Notes under the pieces: generated by a model
Seen by the model: the letters and a program-made list of their open reading frames with translations, nothing else
The model's database searches: none
Told to the model about the DNA's origin: nothing
In this document: one piece after another, positions 18,481 to 25,452 of the stretch
How the letters are laid out: each line of letters opens with the position of its first letter
How positions within the stretch are numbered: position 1 is the stretch's first letter
Source: Sphingomonas sp. LC-1
Lineage (GTDB): Bacteria; Pseudomonadota; Alphaproteobacteria; Sphingomonadales; Sphingomonadaceae
NCBI RefSeq assembly: GCF_025371035.1
Contig: NZ_JANZXB010000008.1
Span: forward strand, 124,001 to 188,000
Direction of reading: 5' to 3'
Length of the DNA: 64,000 nt
Made by a program: the position numbers and the translations under genes

Positions 18481-18567
18481 TATTGTATTTGGAGATTTTA
18501 GATTCTGCTTCCATGGCGACGACACTTATCGCCTCTTGTCGGTCTTTTTGGCAAAGCGACATGGTAG

Positions 18568-18590
18568 GCCGGGGGCCATGCCCCCGGACC
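18568..18590 (-). terminator. GC-rich hairpin just after the GH43 operon
   Basis: CCGGGGGC-CAT-GCCCCCGG stem about 8-30 bases beyond the GH43 stop on the minus strand. It has no downstream T run, so it may be an RNA 3'-end stabiliser and not a true intrinsic terminator. Confidence 0.3.
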
Positions 18591-18597
18591 TGACGAT

Positions 18598-19641
18598 CTA
18601 GATCAAGATCGGGCCATTGGCGACGGGCCGCCCGAATTCCGGCGTGCCATCAGCGCGATAGCCGAATCGCTGAACCCGCGTATCGCGATTGGGGTCGTAG
18701 AGCGGATCGCCGGTGATCCGCTCATAATCGCGGGCGTGATAGACGAGCACGTCCCTGCCCGCCCGGTCGACCGTGAAGCTGTTGTGGCCTGGGCCATAAA
18801 TATGCCGCGCGGCATCGGTGCGGAACACTGGCTCGGGCGACTTGGTCCAGGCGGCGGGGTCCATCAGATCGGCATCGTCGCGCGCGGTCAGCATGCCCAT
18901 GCAGTAACGCGCATCGGTCGCGCTCGCCGAATAGGTCATGAAGATGCGGCCGTTGCGGATCAGCGGCGCAGGCCCCTCCGCGACCTTGAACCCCTGAACC
19001 TCCCAAGGCAGCGTCGGCACGGTCAGCCGGGCGGGACGCGCCGCAAGGGTCGTCGGGGTGGCGAGCGGCGCGAGATAGAGGTTGGAGTTGGTGTCGATCC
19101 CCGGTTCCTTCTGCGCCCAGGCCAGATACCGGGTGCCACGATGCACGAAGGTCGTGGAGTCGAGCGTGAACGTGTCCCACGGCGTCTCCAACTGACCCAG
19201 CAGCGACCATTTGCCCGTCACCGGATCGGCCCCGTCGCATTGCAGCACATAGGTGCGGATATGGAAGACATCGCCGCCATCACCCGCCGCGACATAGACA
19301 TACCAGCGACCATCGATCTGGTGGATTTCGGGTGCCCAGATATGGCCCGCCATCCTGCCCGATGCAGGCCGCCGCCACAGCACGGTCTCCGGCGCGGTGG
19401 CCAGACCGCCGATGGTCCTGGCTCGGCGCAGGATCACCCGGTCATATTCGGGGACCGAGGCCATGAAGGTATAGAGCCCGTCCGCCTGAAGCGCGATCTG
19501 CGTATCGGCGCGTTGCCGGACCAGCGGGTTCGTCACCCGCTCGGCCAGGCCGGCCTTCGACTTCCGGCTCCATGCGGGCGCCGCGGCCAGCGCCACACCA
19601 CCCGCCACCAGGGCACGACGGGTCAACTCGATCTTGGTCAT
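18598..19641 (-). CDS. Glycoside hydrolase family 43 (alpha-L-arabinofuranosidase type), exported
   Basis: About 347 residues starting MTKIELTRRALVAGGVALAAAPA, an export signal with a Tat-like RR. The five-bladed propeller pattern is visible: NPLVRQRADTQI near the start (proposed general-base Asp; the family more often has ADPHI), SVPEYDRVILRRA, HIWAPEIH, LDSTTFVHRG with an Asp, and KVAEGPAPL with the likely acid Glu. This matches the GH43 group acting on arabinofuranosyl side chains. AGAAGGAG lies 6 bases before the start at 19,641. That ATG overlaps the stop of the preceding GH43 gene by 4 bases. Confidence 0.85.
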   Translation of the reverse strand: MTKIELTRRALVAGGVALAAAPAWSRKSKAGLAERVTNPLVRQRADTQIALQADGLYTFMASVPEYDRVILRRARTIGGLATAPETVLWRRPASGRMAGHIWAPEIHQIDGRWYVYVAAGDGGDVFHIRTYVLQCDGADPVTGKWSLLGQLETPWDTFTLDSTTFVHRGTRYLAWAQKEPGIDTNSNLYLAPLATPTTLAARPARLTVPTLPWEVQGFKVAEGPAPLIRNGRIFMTYSASATDARYCMGMLTARDDADLMDPAAWTKSPEPVFRTDAARHIYGPGHNSFTVDRAGRDVLVYHARDYERITGDPLYDPNRDTRVQRFGYRADGTPEFGRPVANGPILI

Positions 19642-20645
19642 GGCGTCTCCTTCTCTACGATGGGCCAACCGCTTTCGTCCCAGCGAAGCCGGGCGATCCG
19701 CAGCGTCGAGGCCCCCTTGGCCGCCGCGTCATAGGCATGGTGGATCAGGTAATCGCGGCCGTCCCGGTCATGCAGCACGCCGGCATGGCCCGGACCGCGA
19801 AACCGGTCACGTCCCTCGGCATCGGCCCGGAGCAACACGGTGCCGCCGCCCTCCCGCATGGCGCGCCCCGATCGGTCGAGATACGGCCCCTCGATCGATC
19901 GCGCGCGACCGATCCGCAGATGGTAACTGCTCTTCGTTCCCCGGCAGCAAAAGTCGAACGAGACGATCAGCCAGTACCAGCCGCCATGATCGATGATGAA
20001 CGGCGCCTCGATCGCATTCACGCCCTGCCCCGGCATACGCCGCGCGATCATCGCGGGCTTGGCGTCACGCGCGGGCTTTCCCGTCTTCGGATCGAGCCGA
20101 ACCAACTGAATCCCACTCCAGAAGCTGCCAAAGGCGAGCCACTCGCCCCCCTGCCGATCGCGGGCAAAGGCGGGGTCGATCGCATTATAGTCGTCCCCCT
20201 CCTGCGAGGCGATCACCGGTCCCTCGTCACGCCAGCCATGATCGGGGCGCGCCGGATCAAGGGTCGCAGCGGTCGCCAGACCGATCACCGAACGCTGCTT
20301 GCCGAAGCCGGAGACCGAGTAATAAAGCCGATAGCGCCCGCCGACCCGCGCGATGTCGGGCGCCCACATATCCTTCGCACCCGGCACCGCCGCCAGCGCC
20401 CAATCGGGAATAGCGGTCAGGGGAGAGGGTAATGGCGTCCAGCGCCGCAGGTCCCGCGACATCCGCGCCACCAGCGGCCCGCGACCGCGCTGCCCGGTCG
20501 AGTAGGAGTAATAGACGCGCCCCTCACGGATCAGGACGGGGTCGTGCGCGGGAACGATGTCGCCCGACAGCGTCAGGTCGCGCGGTGCGGATCGCAGCGT
20601 CTGTCCCGCCAGGACCAGGGCACCGGTCAAGAGCATCAGGCGCAT
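19638..20645 (-). CDS. Glycoside hydrolase family 43 (arabinan endo-1,5-alpha-L-arabinosidase type), exported
   Basis: About 335 residues with a hydrophobic signal (MRLMLLTGALVLAG). GH43 catalytic features: AHDPVLI (base Asp), NAIDPAFARD (pKa-modulating Asp) and GVNAIEAPFI (acid Glu), plus MWAPDIARVGGRYRLYYS and SFGSFWSGIQ-like arabinanase patterns. It would cut arabinan or arabinose-containing side chains outside the cytoplasm. AGGAG precedes the ATG at 20,645. First gene of a two-gene unit with the other GH43; both are transcribed away from nasT. Confidence 0.87.
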   Translation of the reverse strand: MRLMLLTGALVLAGQTLRSAPRDLTLSGDIVPAHDPVLIREGRVYYSYSTGQRGRGPLVARMSRDLRRWTPLPSPLTAIPDWALAAVPGAKDMWAPDIARVGGRYRLYYSVSGFGKQRSVIGLATAATLDPARPDHGWRDEGPVIASQEGDDYNAIDPAFARDRQGGEWLAFGSFWSGIQLVRLDPKTGKPARDAKPAMIARRMPGQGVNAIEAPFIIDHGGWYWLIVSFDFCCRGTKSSYHLRIGRARSIEGPYLDRSGRAMREGGGTVLLRADAEGRDRFRGPGHAGVLHDRDGRDYLIHHAYDAAAKGASTLRIARLRWDESGWPIVEKETP

Positions 20646-20835
20646 GACACACAGGCTCCTGGATCGGCCCAATTGGCGCATGCGCGGCGGCGTCCTCTCT
20701 TATGTCCATGTCATTGAGATCGCACGGCGTCGATCCGGCACCCTACCCGACTATAGTCGGACATATGCCAAGGCAAGCTGCTTTGTCGTTCGGCATCCCC
20801 TTGTCGAGCGCGGGATGACACGGCATCAAGCGGCC
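20646..20835. promoter_or_regulatory. Divergent promoter region GH43 operon / nasT
   Basis: About 190 bases between divergent genes. It contains the perfect palindrome CCGACTATAGTCGG (20,747-20,760) and must hold both promoters. No confident sigma-70 or sigma-54 element was identified. Confidence 0.5.
20747..20760. promoter_or_regulatory. Perfect 14-bp palindrome CCGACTATAGTCGG
   Basis: The palindrome sits between the divergent GH43 operon and nasT. Its TATAGTC core is of the kind bound by GntR-type dimeric regulators, but no regulator gene is adjacent and the owner is unknown. Confidence 0.45.
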
Positions 20836-21417
20836 ATGCGGATCGCCATCATCGATACCAGCAGCACGCGCGCCGCGATCATTTCCGATGGCTTGCGCGA
20901 GGCGGGGCTGACCGATCTGGTGGTGATCGATCCCGCCGGGGCCCTTGCCGCCCAGGTCGAGCGCGCCGCGCCCGAGGTGGTGCTGATCAACCTCGAAAAC
21001 CCCAGTCGCGACGTGCTGGAGGATTTCTTCACCATGTCGCGCGCACTCGACCGGCCGATCGCGATGTTCGTGGACCAGTCCGATGCCGAGGCGACCATGG
21101 CGGCGGTCGATGCGGGCGTGTCCGCCTATGTCGTCGACGGCTTGGCCAAGCAGCGGATCAAGCCGATCCTCGATCTGGCGGTGCGCCGCTTCCAGGCCTT
21201 TTCCCGGCTTCAGGCCGAGTTGGCCGAAGCGAAGACCGCGCTGGCCGACCGGCAGGTGATCGACCGGGCCAAGGCGATCCTGATGCGCCGCCGGAGCCTT
21301 GCCGAACCCGCCGCTTATGCGTTGTTGCGCAGCCACGCCATGACCAGCAATCGCCGCATCGCCGACGTGGCGGAGGCGATCGTGACCAGCGAGCAGCTGA
21401 TGGGAGGTTTGCCATGA
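20836..21417 (+). CDS. nasT: NasT-type ANTAR response regulator (transcription antiterminator)
   Basis: About 193 residues. An N-terminal receiver-like domain (MRIAIIDTSSTRAAIISDGL, then VVLINLENPSRD) lacks the usual Asp at the phosphorylation site. A coiled coil (SRLQAELAEAKTALADRQ) leads into a C-terminal ANTAR RNA-binding domain (IDRAKAILMRR, then AYALLRSHAM). In known systems NasT is held by NasS and, when nitrate or nitrite is present, is released to prevent termination in the nas leader. ATG 20,836 matches the family start; 20,815 is an alternative with a slightly better upstream purine tract. Overlaps nasS by 4 bases. Confidence 0.9.
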   Translation: MRIAIIDTSSTRAAIISDGLREAGLTDLVVIDPAGALAAQVERAAPEVVLINLENPSRDVLEDFFTMSRALDRPIAMFVDQSDAEATMAAVDAGVSAYVVDGLAKQRIKPILDLAVRRFQAFSRLQAELAEAKTALADRQVIDRAKAILMRRRSLAEPAAYALLRSHAMTSNRRIADVAEAIVTSEQLMGGLP

Positions 21418-22622
21418 GCCTCGACATGTTCCGTATCGGGTTCCTGCCGCTGGTCGATGCCGCCCTTCCCATCCTGGCGCGCGAACGGGGCTTTGCCGAG
21501 GCCGAGGGTATCGAGGTCCAGTTGGTCCGCGACGTGACCTGGGCGGCGGTGCGCGACCGTTTGCTCTATGGCCATACCGATGCCGCGCATCTGGTCGCGC
21601 CGCTCGCCATTTCGACCGCGCTGGGCCGCGACCGGCCGGCAGTGCCGATGGCGGTGCCGTTCGTGCTGGGGCTGAACGGCAATGCCATTACCTTTTCGAT
21701 CGCGCTGGGCGAGGCGGTAGGCCTGGGCGAGGCGCTGGGCGATCCGATCGCGATCGGGGCCGCGTTGGCGCGGGTGGCGGAACAACGGCGTGCGGCGGGC
21801 CGGCCGCTGCGGTTCGGCGTCGTGCATCGCCATTCCAGCCATAATTATATGCTCCGCTATTGGCTGGCCGGGGTCGGCATCCGCCCGGACAGCGACGTCG
21901 AGATCATCGTCACCAGCCCCCCCTTCGCCGCCGATGCGCTGGCGGCGGGCGAGGTGGACGGCATCTGTGTCGGCGAGCCGTGGAACTCGATCGCGGTCGA
22001 TCGCGGCGTCGGCCGGATCGCGCTCGCCACCGCGCAAATCTGGCGGCGCGGGGTGGAAAAGGTGCTCGCCCTGCGCGGCGACCGGGCAGAGGAGCGACGC
22101 GACGGCGTGCTGCGGCTGATCCGTGCGCTTCATGCGGCGGCGGCGCATTTCGTCGATCCGGCGACCGTGGAGGACAGTGCCACCATCCTCGCGCGGCCGG
22201 AATATCTGGACGCACCGGTCGATGCGATCCTGCGCGCGATCACCGATCGCATTCGCCTCGTCCCTGGTGGCGAGCCGATCCACTATCCCGACTTCATGTT
22301 CCAGTATCGCGAAGCAGCGAATTTTCCGTGGCGCAGCCAGGCGGGTTGGCTTTACGCGCAAATGGTGCGCTGGGGCCTGCCCTTCTCACCCGAAGACGCC
22401 GCGACTGCGCAGGGAGTGTTCCGCCCCGACCTGTACCGCGCCGCGCTGGCAGGCTCGGGCGCGCCGTTGCCGGGCGCCAGTTCCAAGCTGGAGGGCGCGT
22501 TGGTCGAGCCGATCGGCGCGGGCTCGACGCAAGGCCGGCTCGTCTTGGGAAGCGACCGCTTCTTCGACGGGCGGGCGTTCGATCCGGACGATATTCCGGG
22601 GTATCTCGCGGAATTGCCTTGA
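21414..22622 (+). CDS. nasS: NasS-type cytoplasmic nitrate/nitrite sensor
   Basis: 402 residues, related to the periplasmic nitrate-binding proteins NrtA/CmpA (FRIGFLPLVDAALPILARE, GHTDAAHLVAPL, HNYMLRYWLAG, FPWRSQAGWL) but without any signal peptide, which is characteristic of NasS. It senses nitrate/nitrite and sequesters NasT when these are absent. The gene overlaps nasT by ATGA, consistent with a 1:1 complex. It is followed directly by a palindromic repeat and then by the nas leader. Confidence 0.9.
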   Translation: MSLDMFRIGFLPLVDAALPILARERGFAEAEGIEVQLVRDVTWAAVRDRLLYGHTDAAHLVAPLAISTALGRDRPAVPMAVPFVLGLNGNAITFSIALGEAVGLGEALGDPIAIGAALARVAEQRRAAGRPLRFGVVHRHSSHNYMLRYWLAGVGIRPDSDVEIIVTSPPFAADALAAGEVDGICVGEPWNSIAVDRGVGRIALATAQIWRRGVEKVLALRGDRAEERRDGVLRLIRALHAAAAHFVDPATVEDSATILARPEYLDAPVDAILRAITDRIRLVPGGEPIHYPDFMFQYREAANFPWRSQAGWLYAQMVRWGLPFSPEDAATAQGVFRPDLYRAALAGSGAPLPGASSKLEGALVEPIGAGSTQGRLVLGSDRFFDGRAFDPDDIPGYLAELP

Positions 22623-22623
22623 A

Positions 22624-22743
22624 ATTTCTCCCCTGTAAGGGGAGGTGGCAGGGCGGAGCCCTGACGGAGGGGTGTCCCGCTCTCGATAGGGTGACACCCC
22701 TCCGACGCGCTGCGCGCGCCACCTCCCCTTACAGGGGAGAAAT
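22624..22743. repeat. Large palindromic intergenic element (REP/MITE-like)
   Basis: Perfect 26-base inverted terminal arms (22,624-22,649 and 22,718-22,743, outer end ATTTCTCCCCTGTAAGGGG) enclose a second 11-base inverted pair, GGAGGGGTGTC / GACACCCCTCC (22,666-22,676 and 22,693-22,703). The whole can fold into one long hairpin. Such elements are scattered in intergenic regions of sphingomonads. It begins 2 bases after the nasS stop. Confidence 0.85.
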
Positions 22744-22989
22744 GAGTGTTTTTGCTGCGATTGCGAAAGCCTCTTGCGCTGATACGGCGAATCAGGCAAT
22801 TTCCGATCCGTCCGGCAATGGAGTCGGGCACGAGATAGCAGCGATCGCCGCTCCAACGACGGGGTAGCGCGCTGGCGGAAGCGGGATCATCCCGCGTTTC
22901 GCTTGGAGGCAACGAAGCCGCCAGGATGTGACCCACGGGTTTACGTCCTGGCGGCTTTTTCCGTTTGGGCTTGGATCGGGGGTAGCACA
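22744..22989 (+). promoter_or_regulatory. nas operon leader, predicted ANTAR (NasT) target
   Basis: About 245 bases between the repeat and the nitrate transporter gene. It contains a hairpin GCGGAA-GCGGGA-TCA-TCCCGC-G-TTTCGC (22,875-22,902) and then an intrinsic terminator. CTGGCGG at 22,872-22,878 is complementary to CCGCCAG at 22,918-22,924, the 5' arm of the terminator, so the leader can fold in two exclusive ways. This is the architecture expected for NasT-controlled antitermination. The twin hexaloop hairpins typical of ANTAR targets were not resolved by eye. Confidence 0.7.
22916..22961 (+). terminator. Intrinsic terminator inside the nas leader (attenuator)
   Basis: AGCCGCCAGGA (22,916-22,926) pairs with TCCTGGCGGCT (22,946-22,956), an 11-bp stem with a 19-base loop, followed by a T tract at 22,956-22,960. 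It lies 29 bases before the transporter ATG, in the position of a conditional terminator. Confidence 0.85.
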
Positions 22990-24237
22990 ATGGCGACAGC
23001 ATTTTGGGATGGCAGCAAAAAGGAAAAGGCGGCCGATGACGGCGGCTTCTGGTCGAGCGGGCATACGCCGACCCTGATCGCGGCGTTTCTCTATTTCGAT
23101 CTGGCCTTCATGGTCTGGGTGCTGCTCGGGCCGCTCGCGCCGCAGATCGCGACGAGCCTCGCCCTCACCCCGGCGCAAAAGGGCGTGATGGTCGCGGTGC
23201 CGACGCTGGCGGGTGCGATCCTGCGCGTGGTCAACGGCCTGCTGGTCGACCGGATCGGGCCGAAGCGTGCAGGCGCGATCAGCCAGATCATCGTGATCGC
23301 GGGTCTCTTCTCCGCCTGGATGCTCGAGGTCAGCAGCTTCGGCGGTACGCTGGCGCTGGGCGTGATCCTCGGCTTTGCGGGCGCCAGCTTCGCCATAGCG
23401 CTGCCGCTTGCCAGCCGCTGGTATCCGCCCGAGCATCAGGGCAAGGCGATGGGTCTGGCGGGCATGGGCAATTCGGGCACGGTGCTCGCCGCGCTCTTCG
23501 CTCCCGCGCTCGCCAAGCTGTTCGGCTGGAACGCGGTGCTGGGTCTGGCCTGCATCCCGCTGAGCCTCGTCTTCATCGCCTATATGGTGATGGCGAAGGA
23601 CGCACCGGGTGCACCGCCGCCGCGCCGTTTCGTCGAATATCTCGCGCCCTTGAAGCAGGCCGATGCCTGGTGGCTGATGGGCTTCTATGCCGTCACCTTC
23701 GGCGGGTTCGTCGGGCTCGCGGCCAGCCTGCCCATCTATTTCACCGACCGGTTCGGCCTGACCCCGATCCAGGCGGGTTACGCCACCGCCGCCTGCGTCT
23801 TCGCCGGCTCGCTGGTGCGGCCGATGGGCGGCGCGCTCGCCGATGCGATCGGCGGCGTGAAGGCGCTGACCGCGGTATTCCTGGTCGCCGCCGCAACCCT
23901 GACCGGCGTATCGCTGGTCGACGGCTTCACCGCCTCGCTGGCGCTGTTCGTCCTGTCGATGCTGGCGCTGGGTGTCGGCAACGGCGCGGTGTTCCAGCTG
24001 GTGCCGCAGCGTTTTGCGGCCGAGATTGGCGTGATGACCGGCCTGGTCGGCATGGCGGGCGGCATCGGCGGCTTCTACCTCGCCTCCTCGCTGGGCTTCG
24101 CCAAGCAGTGGACGGGCAGCTTCTCGCCCGGCTTCCTGATCTTCGCGGCGCTCGGTATCCTGGCGGTCACTGGACTGACGCTGGTGAAGGCCCGTTGGCG
24201 GCGCGATTGGGCGACCGCCGGAACGGTGCGGATCTGA
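22990..24237 (+). CDS. Nitrate/nitrite MFS transporter, NarK/NNP family
   Basis: About 415 residues with 12 predicted membrane helices. Family features include FLYFDLAFMVWVLLGPLAP in helix 1, a DRIGPKRAG loop, and the NNP glycine-rich signature (GLAGMGNSGT, repeated as GMAGGIGG in the second half). It carries nitrate into the cell for the operon's reductases. A reading frame upstream extends through the leader terminator and is not used; ATG 22,990 follows GGATCGGGGG. It is the first gene after the leader, so transport and reduction are all under antitermination control. Confidence 0.9.
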   Translation: MATAFWDGSKKEKAADDGGFWSSGHTPTLIAAFLYFDLAFMVWVLLGPLAPQIATSLALTPAQKGVMVAVPTLAGAILRVVNGLLVDRIGPKRAGAISQIIVIAGLFSAWMLEVSSFGGTLALGVILGFAGASFAIALPLASRWYPPEHQGKAMGLAGMGNSGTVLAALFAPALAKLFGWNAVLGLACIPLSLVFIAYMVMAKDAPGAPPPRRFVEYLAPLKQADAWWLMGFYAVTFGGFVGLAASLPIYFTDRFGLTPIQAGYATAACVFAGSLVRPMGGALADAIGGVKALTAVFLVAAATLTGVSLVDGFTASLALFVLSMLALGVGNGAVFQLVPQRFAAEIGVMTGLVGMAGGIGGFYLASSLGFAKQWTGSFSPGFLIFAALGILAVTGLTLVKARWRRDWATAGTVRI

Positions 24238-24240
24238 ACC

Positions 24241-25452
24241 ATGCGCGCCTTTTCCTCCCCTCTCCTGCTGTCGGCCTCCATTCTCGTGGCGGCGCCCGCC
24301 GCCGCGCAGACGGTCACGCTGAAGCCGCTGGCCGAAGCCCGGTTGCGGTGGGAGCAGGTCGATCAGGACGGTCTTCCCCAGACATCGGATGCGGTCACCG
24401 CCCGCATCCGGACCGGGGTGGTCGCGACCTCCGGCGCATGGTCGGCCCTGGCGGAGGCGCAGGGCAACCTGGCCATCGTCCCCGACTATTTCGATGGCGT
24501 TCACCCCAATCCCAACCGCCCGCTGATCGGCGATCCGCAGAGCATCGGCCTGTACCGCGCACAGGTGCAGTACAAGTCGGCGCCCTTGACCCTGACCGTG
24601 GGGCGCCAGCGTATCGCACTGGATGACGAACGCTTCGTTGGTCAGGCTGCGATCCGCAACAATGGCCAGACCTTCGACGCGGTGCGTGCCGAATTGGTCC
24701 CGGTGAAGGGCGTGAAGGCGGATGTCAGCTATGTTTGGGGCGTCCGCACCGTCTGGGGCATCGATGGCAACGGCATCCGTCCCCGCTCAGTCGGGGGCAA
24801 CACGGTGCTCGCCAATCTCGGTTGGGCCTCTCCGATCGGCACGCTGACTGGCTTTGCCTATCTGATCGACGAGGACGAGGCCGCGGTGCAGGGTTTCCGC
24901 CTGTCGAGCCAGACCTATGGCGCGCGTCTGGCAGGCAACCGGCCGCTGGGCAAGGCGAAGCTGTCCTATCAGGCGAGCTGGGCGCGCCAGTCGGACTATC
25001 ACCGCAATCCCAATAGCTATTCGGCCGATTACTGGCTGGCCGATGTGGCGCTCGATCTGAACGGCCCGCGCCTGGGCGGCGGTTACGAGGTGCTGGGTGC
25101 CGATAAGGGCCAGGCGCTGACCAGCTTCCAGACGCCCTTGTCCTCGATCTTCAAGTTCCAGGGTTGGGCCGACAAGTTCACCACTACCCCGCCCGACGGC
25201 ATCCGCGATCTCTATGCCAGCACCGGGTGGGGCTGGAAGCAGGTCGGCGCGGTCAAGGCGGTCAGCCTGTCCGCCATCTGGCACCGTTTCGAGAGCGATC
25301 GGCTGATCCGTCACTACGGCAACGAGATCGACGTGCTGGCGCAAGGCAAGGTCGGCCGCACCACCGCCTCGCTGCGCTACGCCGATTATCAGGCGGATCG
25401 CTTCGGCGCGGATACCAAGAAATTCTGGCTCCAACTGGACTGGACCATCTGA
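24241..25452 (+). CDS. Outer-membrane porin, alginate-export-like family
   Basis: 403 residues. Signal peptide (LLLSASILVAAPAAAQ, cleavage near residue 22), then a series of amphipathic beta strands typical of an AlgE-like beta barrel (YRAQVQYKSAPLTLTVGRQRI, RTVWGIDGNGIRP, GARLAGNRPLGKAKLSYQASWA) ending in WLQLDWTI. It lies 3 bases after the transporter and overlaps nirB by 1 base, so it is translated with the nitrate genes. The position suggests an outer-membrane channel for nitrate or nitrite; this is inferred from context. Confidence 0.75.
   Translation: MRAFSSPLLLSASILVAAPAAAQTVTLKPLAEARLRWEQVDQDGLPQTSDAVTARIRTGVVATSGAWSALAEAQGNLAIVPDYFDGVHPNPNRPLIGDPQSIGLYRAQVQYKSAPLTLTVGRQRIALDDERFVGQAAIRNNGQTFDAVRAELVPVKGVKADVSYVWGVRTVWGIDGNGIRPRSVGGNTVLANLGWASPIGTLTGFAYLIDEDEAAVQGFRLSSQTYGARLAGNRPLGKAKLSYQASWARQSDYHRNPNSYSADYWLADVALDLNGPRLGGGYEVLGADKGQALTSFQTPLSSIFKFQGWADKFTTTPPDGIRDLYASTGWGWKQVGAVKAVSLSAIWHRFESDRLIRHYGNEIDVLAQGKVGRTTASLRYADYQADRFGADTKKFWLQLDWTI

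Larger units (their letters stand above)
18301..18597. other. Intergenic region upstream of TonB receptor 2, no gene
   Basis: About 300 bases, AT-rich between 18,340 and 18,540. No credible gene is seen. It holds the promoter region of TonB receptor 2, the inverted repeat at 18,456-18,480, and a hairpin near the 3' end of the GH43 gene. Confidence 0.7.

Noticed and set aside
22624-22743. Palindrome considered as a CRISPR repeat or riboswitch
   Set aside because: It is a single inverted pair without spacer-repeat periodicity and has no conserved aptamer core.
22770-22830. Possible sigma-54 promoter in front of the nitrate transporter
   Set aside because: No sequence with the GG/GC spacing of the -24/-12 elements was found.
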